The notes under the pieces: model-generated
What the model saw: only the letters and a program-made list of their open reading frames with translations
Database searches by the model: none
What the model was told of the DNA's origin: nothing
Source of the DNA: CAVVFX01 sp963747535
Lineage (GTDB): Bacteria > Acidobacteriota > Terriglobia > Bryobacterales > Bryobacteraceae
DNA length: 64,000 nucleotides
NCBI GenBank assembly: GCA_963747535.1
Contig: CAVVFX010000013.1
Coordinates: 62,001-126,000, forward strand
Direction: 5' to 3'
Translations under genes and position numbers: made by a program
Part shown: positions 54,205 to 63,131 of the stretch, in pieces
Numbering within the stretch: the first letter of the stretch is position 1
Layout: each line of letters begins with the position of its first letter

Positions 54205-55641
54205 CTACGCCAGCAACTTCTCCACGACCTTACCCTCCAGATCAGTCAGCCGGAAATCGCGGCCCATGTATTGGTACGTCAACCGCGTATGTTCCATCCC
54301 CAGGCGATTCAGAATCGTCGCCTGCAGATCGTGGACATGAATCGGGTCTTCCGTGATATGGAAACACAGGTCATCCGTCTTCCCGACCACCGTGCCAGCC
54401 TTGATTCCGCCTCCCGCCATCCACATGCTGTATGCCACCGGATGATGGTCGCGTCCGGCGCTGGCCGCATCCTCGGGTTTTCGAATCTCGCTCATCGGCG
54501 TGCGTCCGAATTCGCCGCCCCACACCACCAGCGTCGAATCCAGCAGGCCGCGTTGCTTGAGGTCTTTGATCAGTGCCGCCGTCGGTTGGTCGGTCATATC
54601 GCAATTCTGTTTGAGCTTCTTGTTCAAATCCGTGTGATCGTCCCAACTGGCGTGCATCATCATGACGAAACGCACCCCGCGTTCGACCATGCGCCTGGCC
54701 AGCAGACAGTTGGTCGCGAATTTCTTAGTCGGCTCCCGGTTGACGCCGTACATCTCCAGCGTCTCCGGCGATTCCTTCGAGAAGTCGACCAACTCCGGTC
54801 CGGCCATCTGCATGCGGAAAGCGAGTTCATAAGAGTTGATTCGCGCGGCGATCTCCCGGTCACCCTTCTGTTCCATGTGCAGCGTGTTGAGATCGCGCAT
54901 GGCATCCAGATCCATACGCTGGCGGTCCCGCGTGATGCCGGGCGGGTCCGACAGGTACAGAATCGGATCTCCGGTATTTCGCAAGATCGTCCCCTGATAA
55001 GTCGAGGGCAAAAACCCGCTCGAATAGTTCGACGCGCCGCCGCTGGTTCCCGCACCTGAAGCGAGCACCACGAACCCCGGCAGATTCTGCGATTCGCTTC
55101 CCAGGCCGTAGGTCACCCACGCACCCATCGTCGGCCTGCCAACCTGCGTCGTTCCGCTGAACAACAGCAACTGGCCCGGATGATGATTGAACGCGTCCGT
55201 GTGCATCGAGCGGATCAGGCAGATATCGTCGGCAACCCCGCTCAGATGCGGCAGATAATCCGAGATCTCCATGCCGCACTGGCCGCGCGGCGCGAATTTC
55301 CGTTGGCTCGCCATCACCGCCGCGGTTGGCTTGATAAACGCCAGTTGCAGATCCTTGGTGAGGGATGCGGGAAGCGGCTTGCCGTCCCATTTCGTCAACT
55401 CCGGTTTCGGATCGAACAGATCGAGTTGGCTGGGCCCGCCTTCCATGAACATGAAGATCACGTTCTTCGCCTTGGCCGGGAACATCGGAGGCTTCGGCGC
55501 GAGAGGATTTGGGGCCATAGCGGTGGCCCCGTAGCCATCCGCCTCCAGTAACTTCGCGAGGGCGGCCATGCCGATCCCTCCGGCGCAATCGCGAAAGAAG
55601 TTGCGGCGCGACAGAATGCGGCGGTATTGCTCAAGTTCCAT
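54205..55641 (-). CDS. DUF1501 family secreted protein (sulfatase-like fold)
   Basis: 478 residues. Tat signal SRRNFFRDCAGGIGMAAL. Family blocks: KNVIFMFMEGGPSQLDLFDPKP, SMHTDAFNHHPGQLLL, VVWGGEFGRTPM and GRDHHPVAYSMWMAGGGIKAG. DUF1501 proteins are alkaline-phosphatase/sulfatase-like and almost always accompany PSD1/DUF1549-DUF1553 cytochrome proteins. Here the partner lies four bases upstream in the same operon. Role unknown; surface polysaccharide processing is often proposed. Confidence 0.92.
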   Translation of the reverse strand: MELEQYRRILSRRNFFRDCAGGIGMAALAKLLEADGYGATAMAPNPLAPKPPMFPAKAKNVIFMFMEGGPSQLDLFDPKPELTKWDGKPLPASLTKDLQLAFIKPTAAVMASQRKFAPRGQCGMEISDYLPHLSGVADDICLIRSMHTDAFNHHPGQLLLFSGTTQVGRPTMGAWVTYGLGSESQNLPGFVVLASGAGTSGGASNYSSGFLPSTYQGTILRNTGDPILYLSDPPGITRDRQRMDLDAMRDLNTLHMEQKGDREIAARINSYELAFRMQMAGPELVDFSKESPETLEMYGVNREPTKKFATNCLLARRMVERGVRFVMMMHASWDDHTDLNKKLKQNCDMTDQPTAALIKDLKQRGLLDSTLVVWGGEFGRTPMSEIRKPEDAASAGRDHHPVAYSMWMAGGGIKAGTVVGKTDDLCFHITEDPIHVHDLQATILNRLGMEHTRLTYQYMGRDFRLTDLEGKVVEKLLA

Positions 55642-55645
55642 GATT

Positions 55646-58042
55646 CTATTCCCGGGTAATAAATTCGTCGAGATTCAGGAGCACACGGCTGATGCCGGTC
55701 CAATCCTGCTGTTTGTCGAAGTAAGTCGCGAGGCGATCCTTCTCGCGGGGCGTAGGCTTGCGTCCCAGGCACAACTCAAAGGCATAATTCAACCGGTCGT
55801 TGAAATCCGGTCCTGGCGCCTGTTCCTGTACTCGTTTGGCGAGCGCGCCGGCCGCTTCGAAAAATACCGGATCATTCAACAGGTTCAGCGACTGCAAAGG
55901 CGTGTTGGACACCCGCCGGCGAGGACACGCCATATCCGAATCGGGTTCATCGAAATTGACCAGGAACGGATATGGCGTCGTTCGCTGATAGTGGACATAA
56001 AGTCCGCGCCGGTACTTCAGCTTGCCCGCCGATTCCGCATACTTCGCGTTCGTCCGCCCGTAACCCAACTCGGTGACACCGTCCGGTTGCGGCGGCTTGA
56101 CGCTCCGTCCCCCGATCTCGTCATTCAGCAAGCCGCTGGCCGCCAGCGCCTCGTCGCGGATCGATTCAGCAGGCAATCGTACGCGCGACTGACGCGCCAG
56201 CAGCAGGTTTGCAGGATCTTTGGTTTCGAGGTCCGGCCGCGCATCGGAGGCTTGGGCGTAAGTGGCCGAGAGCGCAATCTCCCGCAGGACTCCCTTCATG
56301 CTCCAGGGCTTCATCCTTGAATTGCCGTCGCGAAATTCGCTGGCGAGGTAATCGAGCAGCTCAGGATGCGACGGCTTGTCGCCCTGCGTGCCGAAGTCTT
56401 CCGAGGTACCGACGATTCCGCGGCCGAACATCTCCTGCCACAGCCGATTCACCTCGACTCGCGCCGCCAGCGGATTCTCCGGCGACATCAGCCACTTCGC
56501 CAGTTCGAGGCGTGTCGTCGCGCGTGCCGCCGGAAGGAAAGACGGAGTTCCCGGTTCCACCTCCGATCCTTCGTTTTTGTAATCGCCGCGCAACGCGATG
56601 TGGGTGACCGGCTGAATCGGATCTTCCTCGATTGCATAAGCCTGTGTGAGCGGTGGCAAGGTCTTGTTTAAAGCGTCGAGCTTGGCGCGCAGTTCCTTTA
56701 TCTTCGGACCGGTGTCCGATCCCTTGATGAGCACCGGAAACGACCCACGGACGAAATAGGCGGTCAGCGCCCGCTGCTCTCGCTCACTGCGCTCCGCGGG
56801 CGGCTTGCGGATGGTCCTCTCCGCCTGGTCGAACATGGCGCGGAAACTGGTGCACGAGAAGTCCCAATCGAGATCCTTACCAGGATTGTTCATGGCGCCG
56901 ACCATCCGCGCCTCCCAGAGAGTCTGCAACTCGGGAATGTTGTATTCCTTCAGCAGTTCGTCGTAGTTGCGGTCGTACTCGGGCTTGGCCTTCAAATAAG
57001 TACCGAGCTCCCCGGCGAGCGGCGCGTCGATATTGATTTCCATCGCCCGGTTGAAGTAGGCCAGGATCTGGTAGAAATCCTTCTGCTTGATCGGATCGTA
57101 TTTGTGATCGTGGCACTGTGCGCAGCGCACGGTCATGCCCAGCCACACGGTGCCGAACGTTCCCGTCCGGTCCACCAGTTGTTCGAAGCGCGTCTCGCGT
57201 TGGTCCACGCCCGCCTCGCGATTGGTCAGCGTCTGGCGAAAGAATCCGGTCGCGACTTTCTGCTCGACGGTGGAGCCCGGCAACTCATCGCCCGCGATCT
57301 GCTCGATCGAGAACTCGTCGTACGGCATGTCGCGGTTGAGCGCATCGATCACCCATTGCCGGTACCGCCATGCCCATTCGCGTTCGAGATCTTTTTCGTA
57401 GCCGTCGCTGTCCGCATAGTGCGCGAGATCGAGCCAGTAGCGAGCCCACTTCTCCCCGTAGTGCGGAGACGCAAGCAGCCGGTCGACGACGCGCGCGTAA
57501 GCATCGGGGCGAGTGTCATCGAGAAAATGCTGGACCTCTTGCGGAGTCGGCGGAAGTCCGGTGAGATCCAGCGTGACCCGTCGGATTAAGGTGGTACGAT
57601 CGGCGGGCGGAGAGGGTTTTACGCCCTCGGCTTTCAGGCGCGCCAGAATAAACTGATCGATGTTGTGCGCTCCATCCGGACGCCGGATCGGCTGCAGCGA
57701 CCACAATCCCACTTGCGAGGCGCCGGCCCATTTCGCTCCCGCATCGATCCACGCACGCAACGCCGCAACCTCTGAATCCGCGAGGTGCGGACCACCCGGA
57801 GGCATGAATTTGCCGCTCTTGCCGGTCACCATATCGATCAACCGGCTATGTGCGCTATCGCCCGGTTGAATCGCACGCATGGCGGCCTGCGGGTTATCCA
57901 GGCGCAAATTCTTCATCTGCACCTGTGGCCCGTGACAGGCATAACAGTGCTGCTGGAGAACTGGCTGAATGTCGCGCGCGTAGTCGGGTGTTGCAGCCTG
58001 GGCGACAGCCACCGGCAGCAACGCCAGGAGAAACAACCGCAT
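55646..58042 (-). CDS. PSD1 / DUF1549-DUF1553 cytochrome c domain protein
   Basis: About 798 residues from the ATG at 58042 (signal MRLFLLALLPVAVAQAA); the longer ORF to 58141 runs into a hairpin repeat. A planctomycete-type cytochrome c domain has haem motif CYACH (C33, C36, H37). The DUF1549 domain follows (ADRTTLIRRVTLDLTGLPP, SPHYGEKWARYWLDLAHYADS, GDELPG) and then DUF1553 (TRLELAKWLMSPENPLAARV, VNRLWQEMFGRGIVGTSEDF). It is thought to act in electron transfer at the cell surface. Cotranscribed with DUF1501. Confidence 0.92.
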   Translation of the reverse strand: MRLFLLALLPVAVAQAATPDYARDIQPVLQQHCYACHGPQVQMKNLRLDNPQAAMRAIQPGDSAHSRLIDMVTGKSGKFMPPGGPHLADSEVAALRAWIDAGAKWAGASQVGLWSLQPIRRPDGAHNIDQFILARLKAEGVKPSPPADRTTLIRRVTLDLTGLPPTPQEVQHFLDDTRPDAYARVVDRLLASPHYGEKWARYWLDLAHYADSDGYEKDLEREWAWRYRQWVIDALNRDMPYDEFSIEQIAGDELPGSTVEQKVATGFFRQTLTNREAGVDQRETRFEQLVDRTGTFGTVWLGMTVRCAQCHDHKYDPIKQKDFYQILAYFNRAMEINIDAPLAGELGTYLKAKPEYDRNYDELLKEYNIPELQTLWEARMVGAMNNPGKDLDWDFSCTSFRAMFDQAERTIRKPPAERSEREQRALTAYFVRGSFPVLIKGSDTGPKIKELRAKLDALNKTLPPLTQAYAIEEDPIQPVTHIALRGDYKNEGSEVEPGTPSFLPAARATTRLELAKWLMSPENPLAARVEVNRLWQEMFGRGIVGTSEDFGTQGDKPSHPELLDYLASEFRDGNSRMKPWSMKGVLREIALSATYAQASDARPDLETKDPANLLLARQSRVRLPAESIRDEALAASGLLNDEIGGRSVKPPQPDGVTELGYGRTNAKYAESAGKLKYRRGLYVHYQRTTPYPFLVNFDEPDSDMACPRRRVSNTPLQSLNLLNDPVFFEAAGALAKRVQEQAPGPDFNDRLNYAFELCLGRKPTPREKDRLATYFDKQQDWTGISRVLLNLDEFITRE

Positions 58043-58067
58043 AAAGAAAACTATACCGCGTCCGTGG

Positions 58068-58116
58068 GGCAGACCGGGCAGACCATTTTTGTGGTCTGCC
58101 GGCTGCGGAGCAGCGG
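58068..58116. repeat. Family B double-hairpin repeat, copy 4
   Basis: GCAGACCA-TTTTTG-TGGTCTGC then CGGCTGC-GGA-GCAGCGG, preceded by a duplicated GGCAGACC. Sits just upstream of the PSD1 start. Confidence 0.85.
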
Positions 58117-58390
58117 GCACGTGTAATGGAGAAAAGCACATTTCTCCGGCTTCGTCTCGAGTGGTCGCGTGATAGGCAAAGTCTCAGAAACAACGCAACC
58201 CAGGCCGCGTCGCACAACAAAGCCTTTCGCTAGCGCGACAAAAGCGACCAGGGGGGTCGCTCGAGGACGAGGCGTTCGCCCCACAACTTGTCCTCCTCCG
58301 CATGACGCTCTATCCGCCTTCATCTTGCCACCGAGATCTACCGAGCCGTGACCGTTAGGGAGCGGTCCGCTAACCTCCACGAGCACCGTC
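58117..58390. other. Intergenic, repeat-bearing
   Basis: No gene. Includes TACCGAGCCGTGACCGTTAG at 58339, part of a ~30-bp sequence that recurs at 59541 on the other side of the MCP-like gene. Confidence 0.5.
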
Positions 58391-59422
58391 TCAGAAAAAC
58401 TCCACCTCGTTCGACTCCTCCTCTCGCGCGACTTGCTCGCCTAGAGCGGTTGCGTGCACCGAACGCTCGCCGTGCATAGTGTAAGATCCCGACAGCAGTT
58501 CGGCAGCCTTGGATACGCCGGCTTCAGAAGCAGGCCTGCGGCCCAAAGGATCTAACTGCCCCTCTATCGCGGCGTGCATCGATGCCAGGGCCTCGACGAT
58601 ATGCACAATCCGCTGGCCAAGCCGGTCCTGGAATTGCATCGTCTGCACCGCAGAGGCGATTTCGCCTGCCAGGGCTTCGCTGCGCGCACCAGCCTCGGCT
58701 ACAGATTGGCGCATGTCCCCATGCGCGCTCTCCAGACACCCGAGCGCTTCCCGCACGTGACCCTGCAGCTCGGCGATCCTGCCACGATCCGCGCAGGCCA
58801 TATCGCCGACTTCCGTCTCGGCGGCCTTGGCGTCGACGGCCAGGCGAAGAACCGTGGCGCGAATGTCCGCCGTGATCTCCTGGCTCTTGCGCGCCTGCGT
58901 CCAGAGCTCCTGGGCCACAATCTCGAAACCCGCTCCTCGCTCGCCGATGTGCGCGGCTTCGATCTTGGCGTTGAGCGCCAGGATGGTATTGCCGAACGAG
59001 ATCCGATCGACGTCGGCCAAGGCTCGCACGATCCTGTCCATATCCTTTTCGAGGGAGTCCATGCGTTCGACCAGCTTGCGGCAGATTTCGCTGTCGCGCA
59101 CGATCCGTTCCAGCAAGTCTTCGAGAGTGGACCGCGAAGTGGAAAGCAGGACTTTGACTCCCCCTGCACCGTTGGTGTGATCACCGGTCCCAACCAGCCG
59201 GGAAGCTTCATTTACGCCCTCACGCGCCCTCTCCACCATCCGCTGAAAATTGGCGCCGACCCGGGTGACGGCCTGCTCCATCTGCTGGTTGGTATCCCGC
59301 AACTGGGCGTCGACCACCGGCAACATCGGCAAGTGGGATTCCACAACGTCTCTCAGTTCCTCCAGGCGCCTTCTGCGGCTCCAGCCTCCGGCGAGAACGC
59401 GGAGCCACGTTCCGAAACTCAT
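58391..59422 (-). CDS. Soluble methyl-accepting chemotaxis-type signalling protein
   Basis: 343 residues, no transmembrane segment and no HAMP domain visible. The MCP signalling hairpin is present: FGNTILALNAKIEAAHIGER followed by GAGFEIVAQELWTQARKSQEI. A conserved C-terminal MQFQDRLGQRIVHIVEAL and a terminal acidic-aromatic tail (NEVEFF) resemble chemotaxis regulators. The N-terminal ~100 residues are coiled coil. Possibly a cytoplasmic receptor. No che genes are next to it. Confidence 0.82.
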   Translation of the reverse strand: MSFGTWLRVLAGGWSRRRRLEELRDVVESHLPMLPVVDAQLRDTNQQMEQAVTRVGANFQRMVERAREGVNEASRLVGTGDHTNGAGGVKVLLSTSRSTLEDLLERIVRDSEICRKLVERMDSLEKDMDRIVRALADVDRISFGNTILALNAKIEAAHIGERGAGFEIVAQELWTQARKSQEITADIRATVLRLAVDAKAAETEVGDMACADRGRIAELQGHVREALGCLESAHGDMRQSVAEAGARSEALAGEIASAVQTMQFQDRLGQRIVHIVEALASMHAAIEGQLDPLGRRPASEAGVSKAAELLSGSYTMHGERSVHATALGEQVAREEESNEVEFF

Positions 59423-59755
59423 GCCAGAGGCTCCGGGGCAGGGAATTGTGCCTGACCCACCATTGGAACGGGAAGACGAGCACCGGTGGAGCAGGCGGTT
59501 TCGCCTGCGGACTTGGATTTCTTAGCTCCTAAACGCCAGTTACCGAGCCGCGACCGTGAGGGAGCGGTTCCCTGGCGAACAGGGATGACGTCATCTTCGG
59601 GTTCCCCATGAAACGGTTGTGCTCCAAGTTTGCAATTCACGTCACACCTCAAGAGCGGCGGTATGCCATACGCATCTGCCCACAATCTTTTATCGGCACG
59701 GAAAGGAAATGACTTTAGGTTTGTCGGAGATAATTGTCATCCCGCGGTGCGCCAG
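59423..59755. other. Intergenic with two repeats
   Basis: Contains family A copy 4 at 59485-59510 (GCAGGCGGTTTCGCCTGC) and the TACCGAGCCGCGACCGTGAG repeat at 59541-59571. No gene. Confidence 0.6.
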
Positions 59756-60166
59756 TCAATAGAGCCGCTCGAACGCATCCCTGCAGCGGCGGATCGTTTC
59801 CAGACGCCCATCCATATGGGGTTCGAGCGAGATCTGCAGCGCTCGAAAATAGAGCCACATCACCGCTGTGATCATCGCCACGTTCAGCGTCAGGTAGATC
59901 AGAAACGTCGGCACCGGAGAAAGGTGCAGCGACGCAATGCCGAATCAAGGTCCGCCGTCGCGAATCACGATTGACGCCCCGCTCGCGATCCGGTAGAGCA
60001 GCACGATTGCGAAGACAGTAGTAACCGCCGTGCGAATCCAGAATGTAGCCGGAATCAGATCGCGGCCATCGAGCGCCCGCTTGCGCGCGACGTCGGTCAG
60101 GACGTTGGTGATGGACATGGTAGCTGCCATCAGAAGTCCGATGGGCGAGAGTGCAGCGTTGGGCAT
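59756..60166 (-). pseudogene. EamA/DMT-type transporter fragment, frameshifted
   Basis: The first frame (from 60166) gives ALSPIGLLMAATMSITNVLTD, then LIPATFWIRTAVTTVFAIVLLY and stops at GGP. Shifting frame, FGIASLHLSPVPTFLIYLTL and NVAMITAVMWLYFRALQIS continue to a TGA at 59756. Together these look like the first four helices of an EamA drug/metabolite transporter. The normal ten-helix length is not reached, so the gene is both frameshifted and truncated. Confidence 0.6.
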
Positions 60167-60513
60167 GGGTGGGCGCGCCTACGCCTTATCCTATGCGATG
60201 TGGCCAACGGCACCTGCTTTTACCCTGCAACCGCAAGGCAACAGCGCGACGTGCGAAGCCCTGCGGAGTCGCAGCCCCCAAGCATACTGATCCCGCGGCG
60301 ATCGGGCGGTTGGTGTGACCGCTGCCGGTGATGGCACGGCGTGGCTTTTCGCTCTATCCTCCGGCGACTACAACACTCCAGAAACTGCTGCGGAACTCGG
60401 TCGCGGCAGCAAAGGCGCAAGTTTCAGACCCATTGGACCGCGGCCTGCCCCGCGGTTAGCGGCTGAATGCCGGAGAGGTGAAACGACGGGACGCTCCACG
60501 CTAGAATGGGTCA
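60167..60513. other. Intergenic, no supportable gene
   Basis: Only short ORFs without family resemblance on either strand; possibly promoter for the SnoaL-like gene. Confidence 0.5.
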
Positions 60514-60990
60514 GTGCCCGAAAAGCCCCGAACGTCTCACGCTTCCGGTGATGACGAGCACCACCAAATCGCAGAAGTAAGGCCCGTCGCCCGCTTTTCT
60601 CCGGATGAGCGCGCAATTCGCGATCTGGTGATCCAATGGGAGCGCGCGACTGCCGGTGGCGAATTGCAGGTGTTGCTGAGTTTGATGTCCGAGGACGTGG
60701 TGTTCCTCGCTCCCGGACAGCCACCTCTGCGCGGCCGGGCAGCTTTCGCCGATGCTTTTCGGTCCGCGATGCAGCATGTCCGGATCGACGCCAGCAGCGA
60801 AATTCAGGAGATTCGCATGGCTGGGGACATGGCATACTGCTGGAACCATTTCTCGGTGACTACGACTCCTCTCAATGGCGAGGTTCCGAAGTACCGCAAG
60901 GGCTACACGCTCACCATTCTGCGCAAGACGCGGACGGGCGCGTGGGTCGTGTCCCGGGATGCCAACATGCTGGCTGCGGCTCCCGGGTAA
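60514..60990 (+). CDS. SnoaL-like / YybH family protein
   Basis: 158 residues from the GTG at 60514. The NTF2-like fold is indicated by ERAIRDLVIQWERATAGGEL, LMSEDVVFLAPGQPPLRGR, AAFADAFRSAM and a C-terminal GAWVVSRDANML. This subfamily (SgcJ/YybH, DUF4440-like) contains small isomerases, hydrolases and ligand-binding proteins; no substrate can be assigned. No signal peptide. Confidence 0.85.
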   Translation: MPEKPRTSHASGDDEHHQIAEVRPVARFSPDERAIRDLVIQWERATAGGELQVLLSLMSEDVVFLAPGQPPLRGRAAFADAFRSAMQHVRIDASSEIQEIRMAGDMAYCWNHFSVTTTPLNGEVPKYRKGYTLTILRKTRTGAWVVSRDANMLAAAPG

Positions 60991-61142
60991 ACATCAGGCC
61001 GTAAGGCTGACGTACTACTTGAAGTGCGATTGGAAGAACTCCAGAGCCCGCCGCGCGCCGCCGCAAACTGATCCTGTGCCAGATCCCGCACGAAAAGTCA
61101 CAACTCCCAAACCGATGACAAATCGTGTACCATTTGACAAAT

Positions 61143-61559
61143 ATGAAGAAAACAGCGTCCCTCATCTACCGCCTCGCCTTTGGTTCCACGATCTGCCTGG
61201 TATGCGCCGTGGCGCAGAACCAGGACATGCCACCGGACCAGCCCTTCCGGACGGTCCATCTGATCAACGTTCCCTCAGCCGATGCGGAAAAAGCTCTGCT
61301 GGCTACCCTGACCGATAGCAACGCTGCGATTGCGAAAGCCGGCTGCGCGAAATGTTCTTATCACCTTTGGAAGGTCAGCGGCACCCAGGCGGGAGGTTAC
61401 AACTATCTTTGGACCTCGAGTTGGCCCGGCCGCGAGGTCTATGTGAAGGTGCACAACTCCGCTGAGTACCAGGCCGCTTTCGAGAAGCATAAGGACATAA
61501 GCTCGATCATCAAAACGCAGACCTACAACCGCTACGTTGAAGTGACATCCGGCAAGTAG
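61143..61559 (+). CDS. Small secreted protein of unknown function
   Basis: 138 residues from the ATG at 61143 with a signal peptide (MKKTASLIYRLAFGSTICLVCAVAQ). The mature part has a ferredoxin-like pattern (RTVHLINVPSADAEKALLATL, YNYLWTSSWPGREVYVKVH) and two Cys close together (GCAKC) that could bind metal or form a disulfide. No family assigned. Confidence 0.7.
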   Translation: MKKTASLIYRLAFGSTICLVCAVAQNQDMPPDQPFRTVHLINVPSADAEKALLATLTDSNAAIAKAGCAKCSYHLWKVSGTQAGGYNYLWTSSWPGREVYVKVHNSAEYQAAFEKHKDISSIIKTQTYNRYVEVTSGK

Positions 61560-61675
61560 CCCGCGATTCAACAGCGCCGCGCGAACGCGAATCGGGCCGA
61601 CTCCCGGCGCACCAACCCGGAGATGGTCTCACCGTTATATAATCCAGAGTCGTCAGTTCAAGGTATGAGAATCTT

Positions 61676-62566
61676 ATGACCAAAAGAGAATTCCTCACGA
61701 TGAGCGTCGGTGCGGGGTTGGTCCTGGGTGGACAGCGGAGTGCCTTCGCGCAGCAGGCGTCCGCCGCTCCCCGGCCCAACGGCGGCGGGAAGGCAATGCC
61801 TACCCGAAAGGCCAAGACAACGAAGCTATTCAAAAGCCCGGACGGGTTTCCCAACGGGCTTGCCATCGCGCCCGAAGGTTTGTGGATTGCCGAGCAAAAA
61901 CTCTCGGGGCCGCAGGCTACCGCATATCACATGTCCGAACCGAAATCGTTAGACGAACATGCCTGGCTCGTCGATTGGAACGGCAAGGTTTTGAAAACCG
62001 TGACCACCCCTTCGCGCAACACCAGCGGGATGGCGTACGGCGGCGGGTACGTCTGGATGTGCGCGAATGCGCCGCCCGAAGGAGTTTTTCAGGTGGACAT
62101 GAACTCCCGCGTCGTCAGCCACCGGCAAATACCACTCGGCCCGCCGAACGACGGCGGCGGCTGTCATGGCGCCATGTGGCACGACGGCAAACTCTGGATT
62201 GCGGCGCTGCGCCTCCATGGGATTCTGCGCGTGGATCCAAATACCTGGGAACCCGAGTTTCTCATCCCGGCCTACCAGGCTGTGGGGACGCGGGTTCACG
62301 GTATCGCATGGGACAACGGCTCCATCTGGCAGATTACCGGAAATGAAAGTAAGAACTACGCCGAAGGCCGGCCCGGTCTGGTCAGGTACGATGCTGCCAG
62401 CGGCAAAGTGCTCGAGGTTGTGGAATTCTTGCCCAACTCATCGGACCCGCACGGGCTGGTCGTGCACGACGGAGCGCTCATCAGCTGCGACGCTGGTATC
62501 CATCCCGGATGGCCGAACAACGATAGCCCGACCAGTGGGTGGATCTTCCGGATCGACCTCGTCTGA
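61676..62566 (+). CDS. Secreted SMP-30/NHL-like beta-propeller protein
   Basis: 296 residues. Signal MTKREFLTMSVGAGLVLGGQRSAFA has a Tat-like KREF start. Repeated blades such as PNGLAIAPEGLWIAEQ, GMAYGGGYVWMCAN, GAMWHDGKLWIAAL and GIAWDNGSIWQITGN form a six-bladed-type propeller of the SMP-30/gluconolactonase or Vgb group. Conserved Asp/His residues could ligate a metal. Lactonase or sugar-binding activity is possible but not shown. Confidence 0.75.
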   Translation: MTKREFLTMSVGAGLVLGGQRSAFAQQASAAPRPNGGGKAMPTRKAKTTKLFKSPDGFPNGLAIAPEGLWIAEQKLSGPQATAYHMSEPKSLDEHAWLVDWNGKVLKTVTTPSRNTSGMAYGGGYVWMCANAPPEGVFQVDMNSRVVSHRQIPLGPPNDGGGCHGAMWHDGKLWIAALRLHGILRVDPNTWEPEFLIPAYQAVGTRVHGIAWDNGSIWQITGNESKNYAEGRPGLVRYDAASGKVLEVVEFLPNSSDPHGLVVHDGALISCDAGIHPGWPNNDSPTSGWIFRIDLV

Positions 62567-62627
62567 CTCGAACCTTTTGGATGAGGGGAACACGGAGAAA
62601 GTGCCCGTGCTTCCATAATGTCGCCGT

Positions 62628-62984
62628 TTAGTCGGGCACTCGTTTGGCCGTCATCTCGAAGGTCTGGTCGTTGAACGTCACCTTGAATTTGATCTCGCCT
62701 CCCGTGACCTTGCCGCTATAGGTGAAGGTGCCAAAGGGGCGCTCTGCCGTGAAGGAGATTTCGTCGCCGTTGATCTTACCGTTCTGAATTGCGGTTTCGT
62801 CCTGTGATCCAGCGACCGTACCTGTCAGTTTTCCCCCATCGACTTTGAACGTGAACGTGTTCACGCGCTGCGTGCCATCCGGTGTCGCGAACTCGGCCTT
62901 CCATTTGCCGTTCAAATCCGCAGCCGCCCAAACGGATGCCAGAAGGAAGAGGATGCCGATAATCCAGGTTGAGGAATACCTCAT
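62628..62984 (-). CDS. Small secreted beta-barrel protein
   Basis: 118 residues with a signal peptide (MRYSSTWIIGILFLLASVWAAA). The mature part is nearly all beta: LNGKWKAEFATPDGTQ, TFTFKVDGGKLTGTV, GEISFTA-type strands and YSGKVTGGEIKFKV. Proteins of this lipocalin-like pattern are abundant in Acidobacteria and often sit near secreted oxidoreductases; function unknown. Confidence 0.75.
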   Translation of the reverse strand: MRYSSTWIIGILFLLASVWAAADLNGKWKAEFATPDGTQRVNTFTFKVDGGKLTGTVAGSQDETAIQNGKINGDEISFTAERPFGTFTYSGKVTGGEIKFKVTFNDQTFEMTAKRVPD

Positions 62985-63131
62985 CGATGATCACCTCGCT
63001 TTCGCCGTAACGATACCACATAGGGCGTGCAGCAGATTCGGCCCCGATCACATGGATATCTTGCGGCCCACGCCCCTCCCCTTTTGGTGGTGGATTTTCT
63101 GTAGGATAGAAAGGTTCACGAAGGGAGCGCT

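Noticed and set aside
54097..55059. 320-residue plus-strand ORF
   Set aside because: Antisense to DUF1501, which has all its family motifs.
58574..59455. 293-residue plus-strand ORF
   Set aside because: Antisense to the MCP-like gene.
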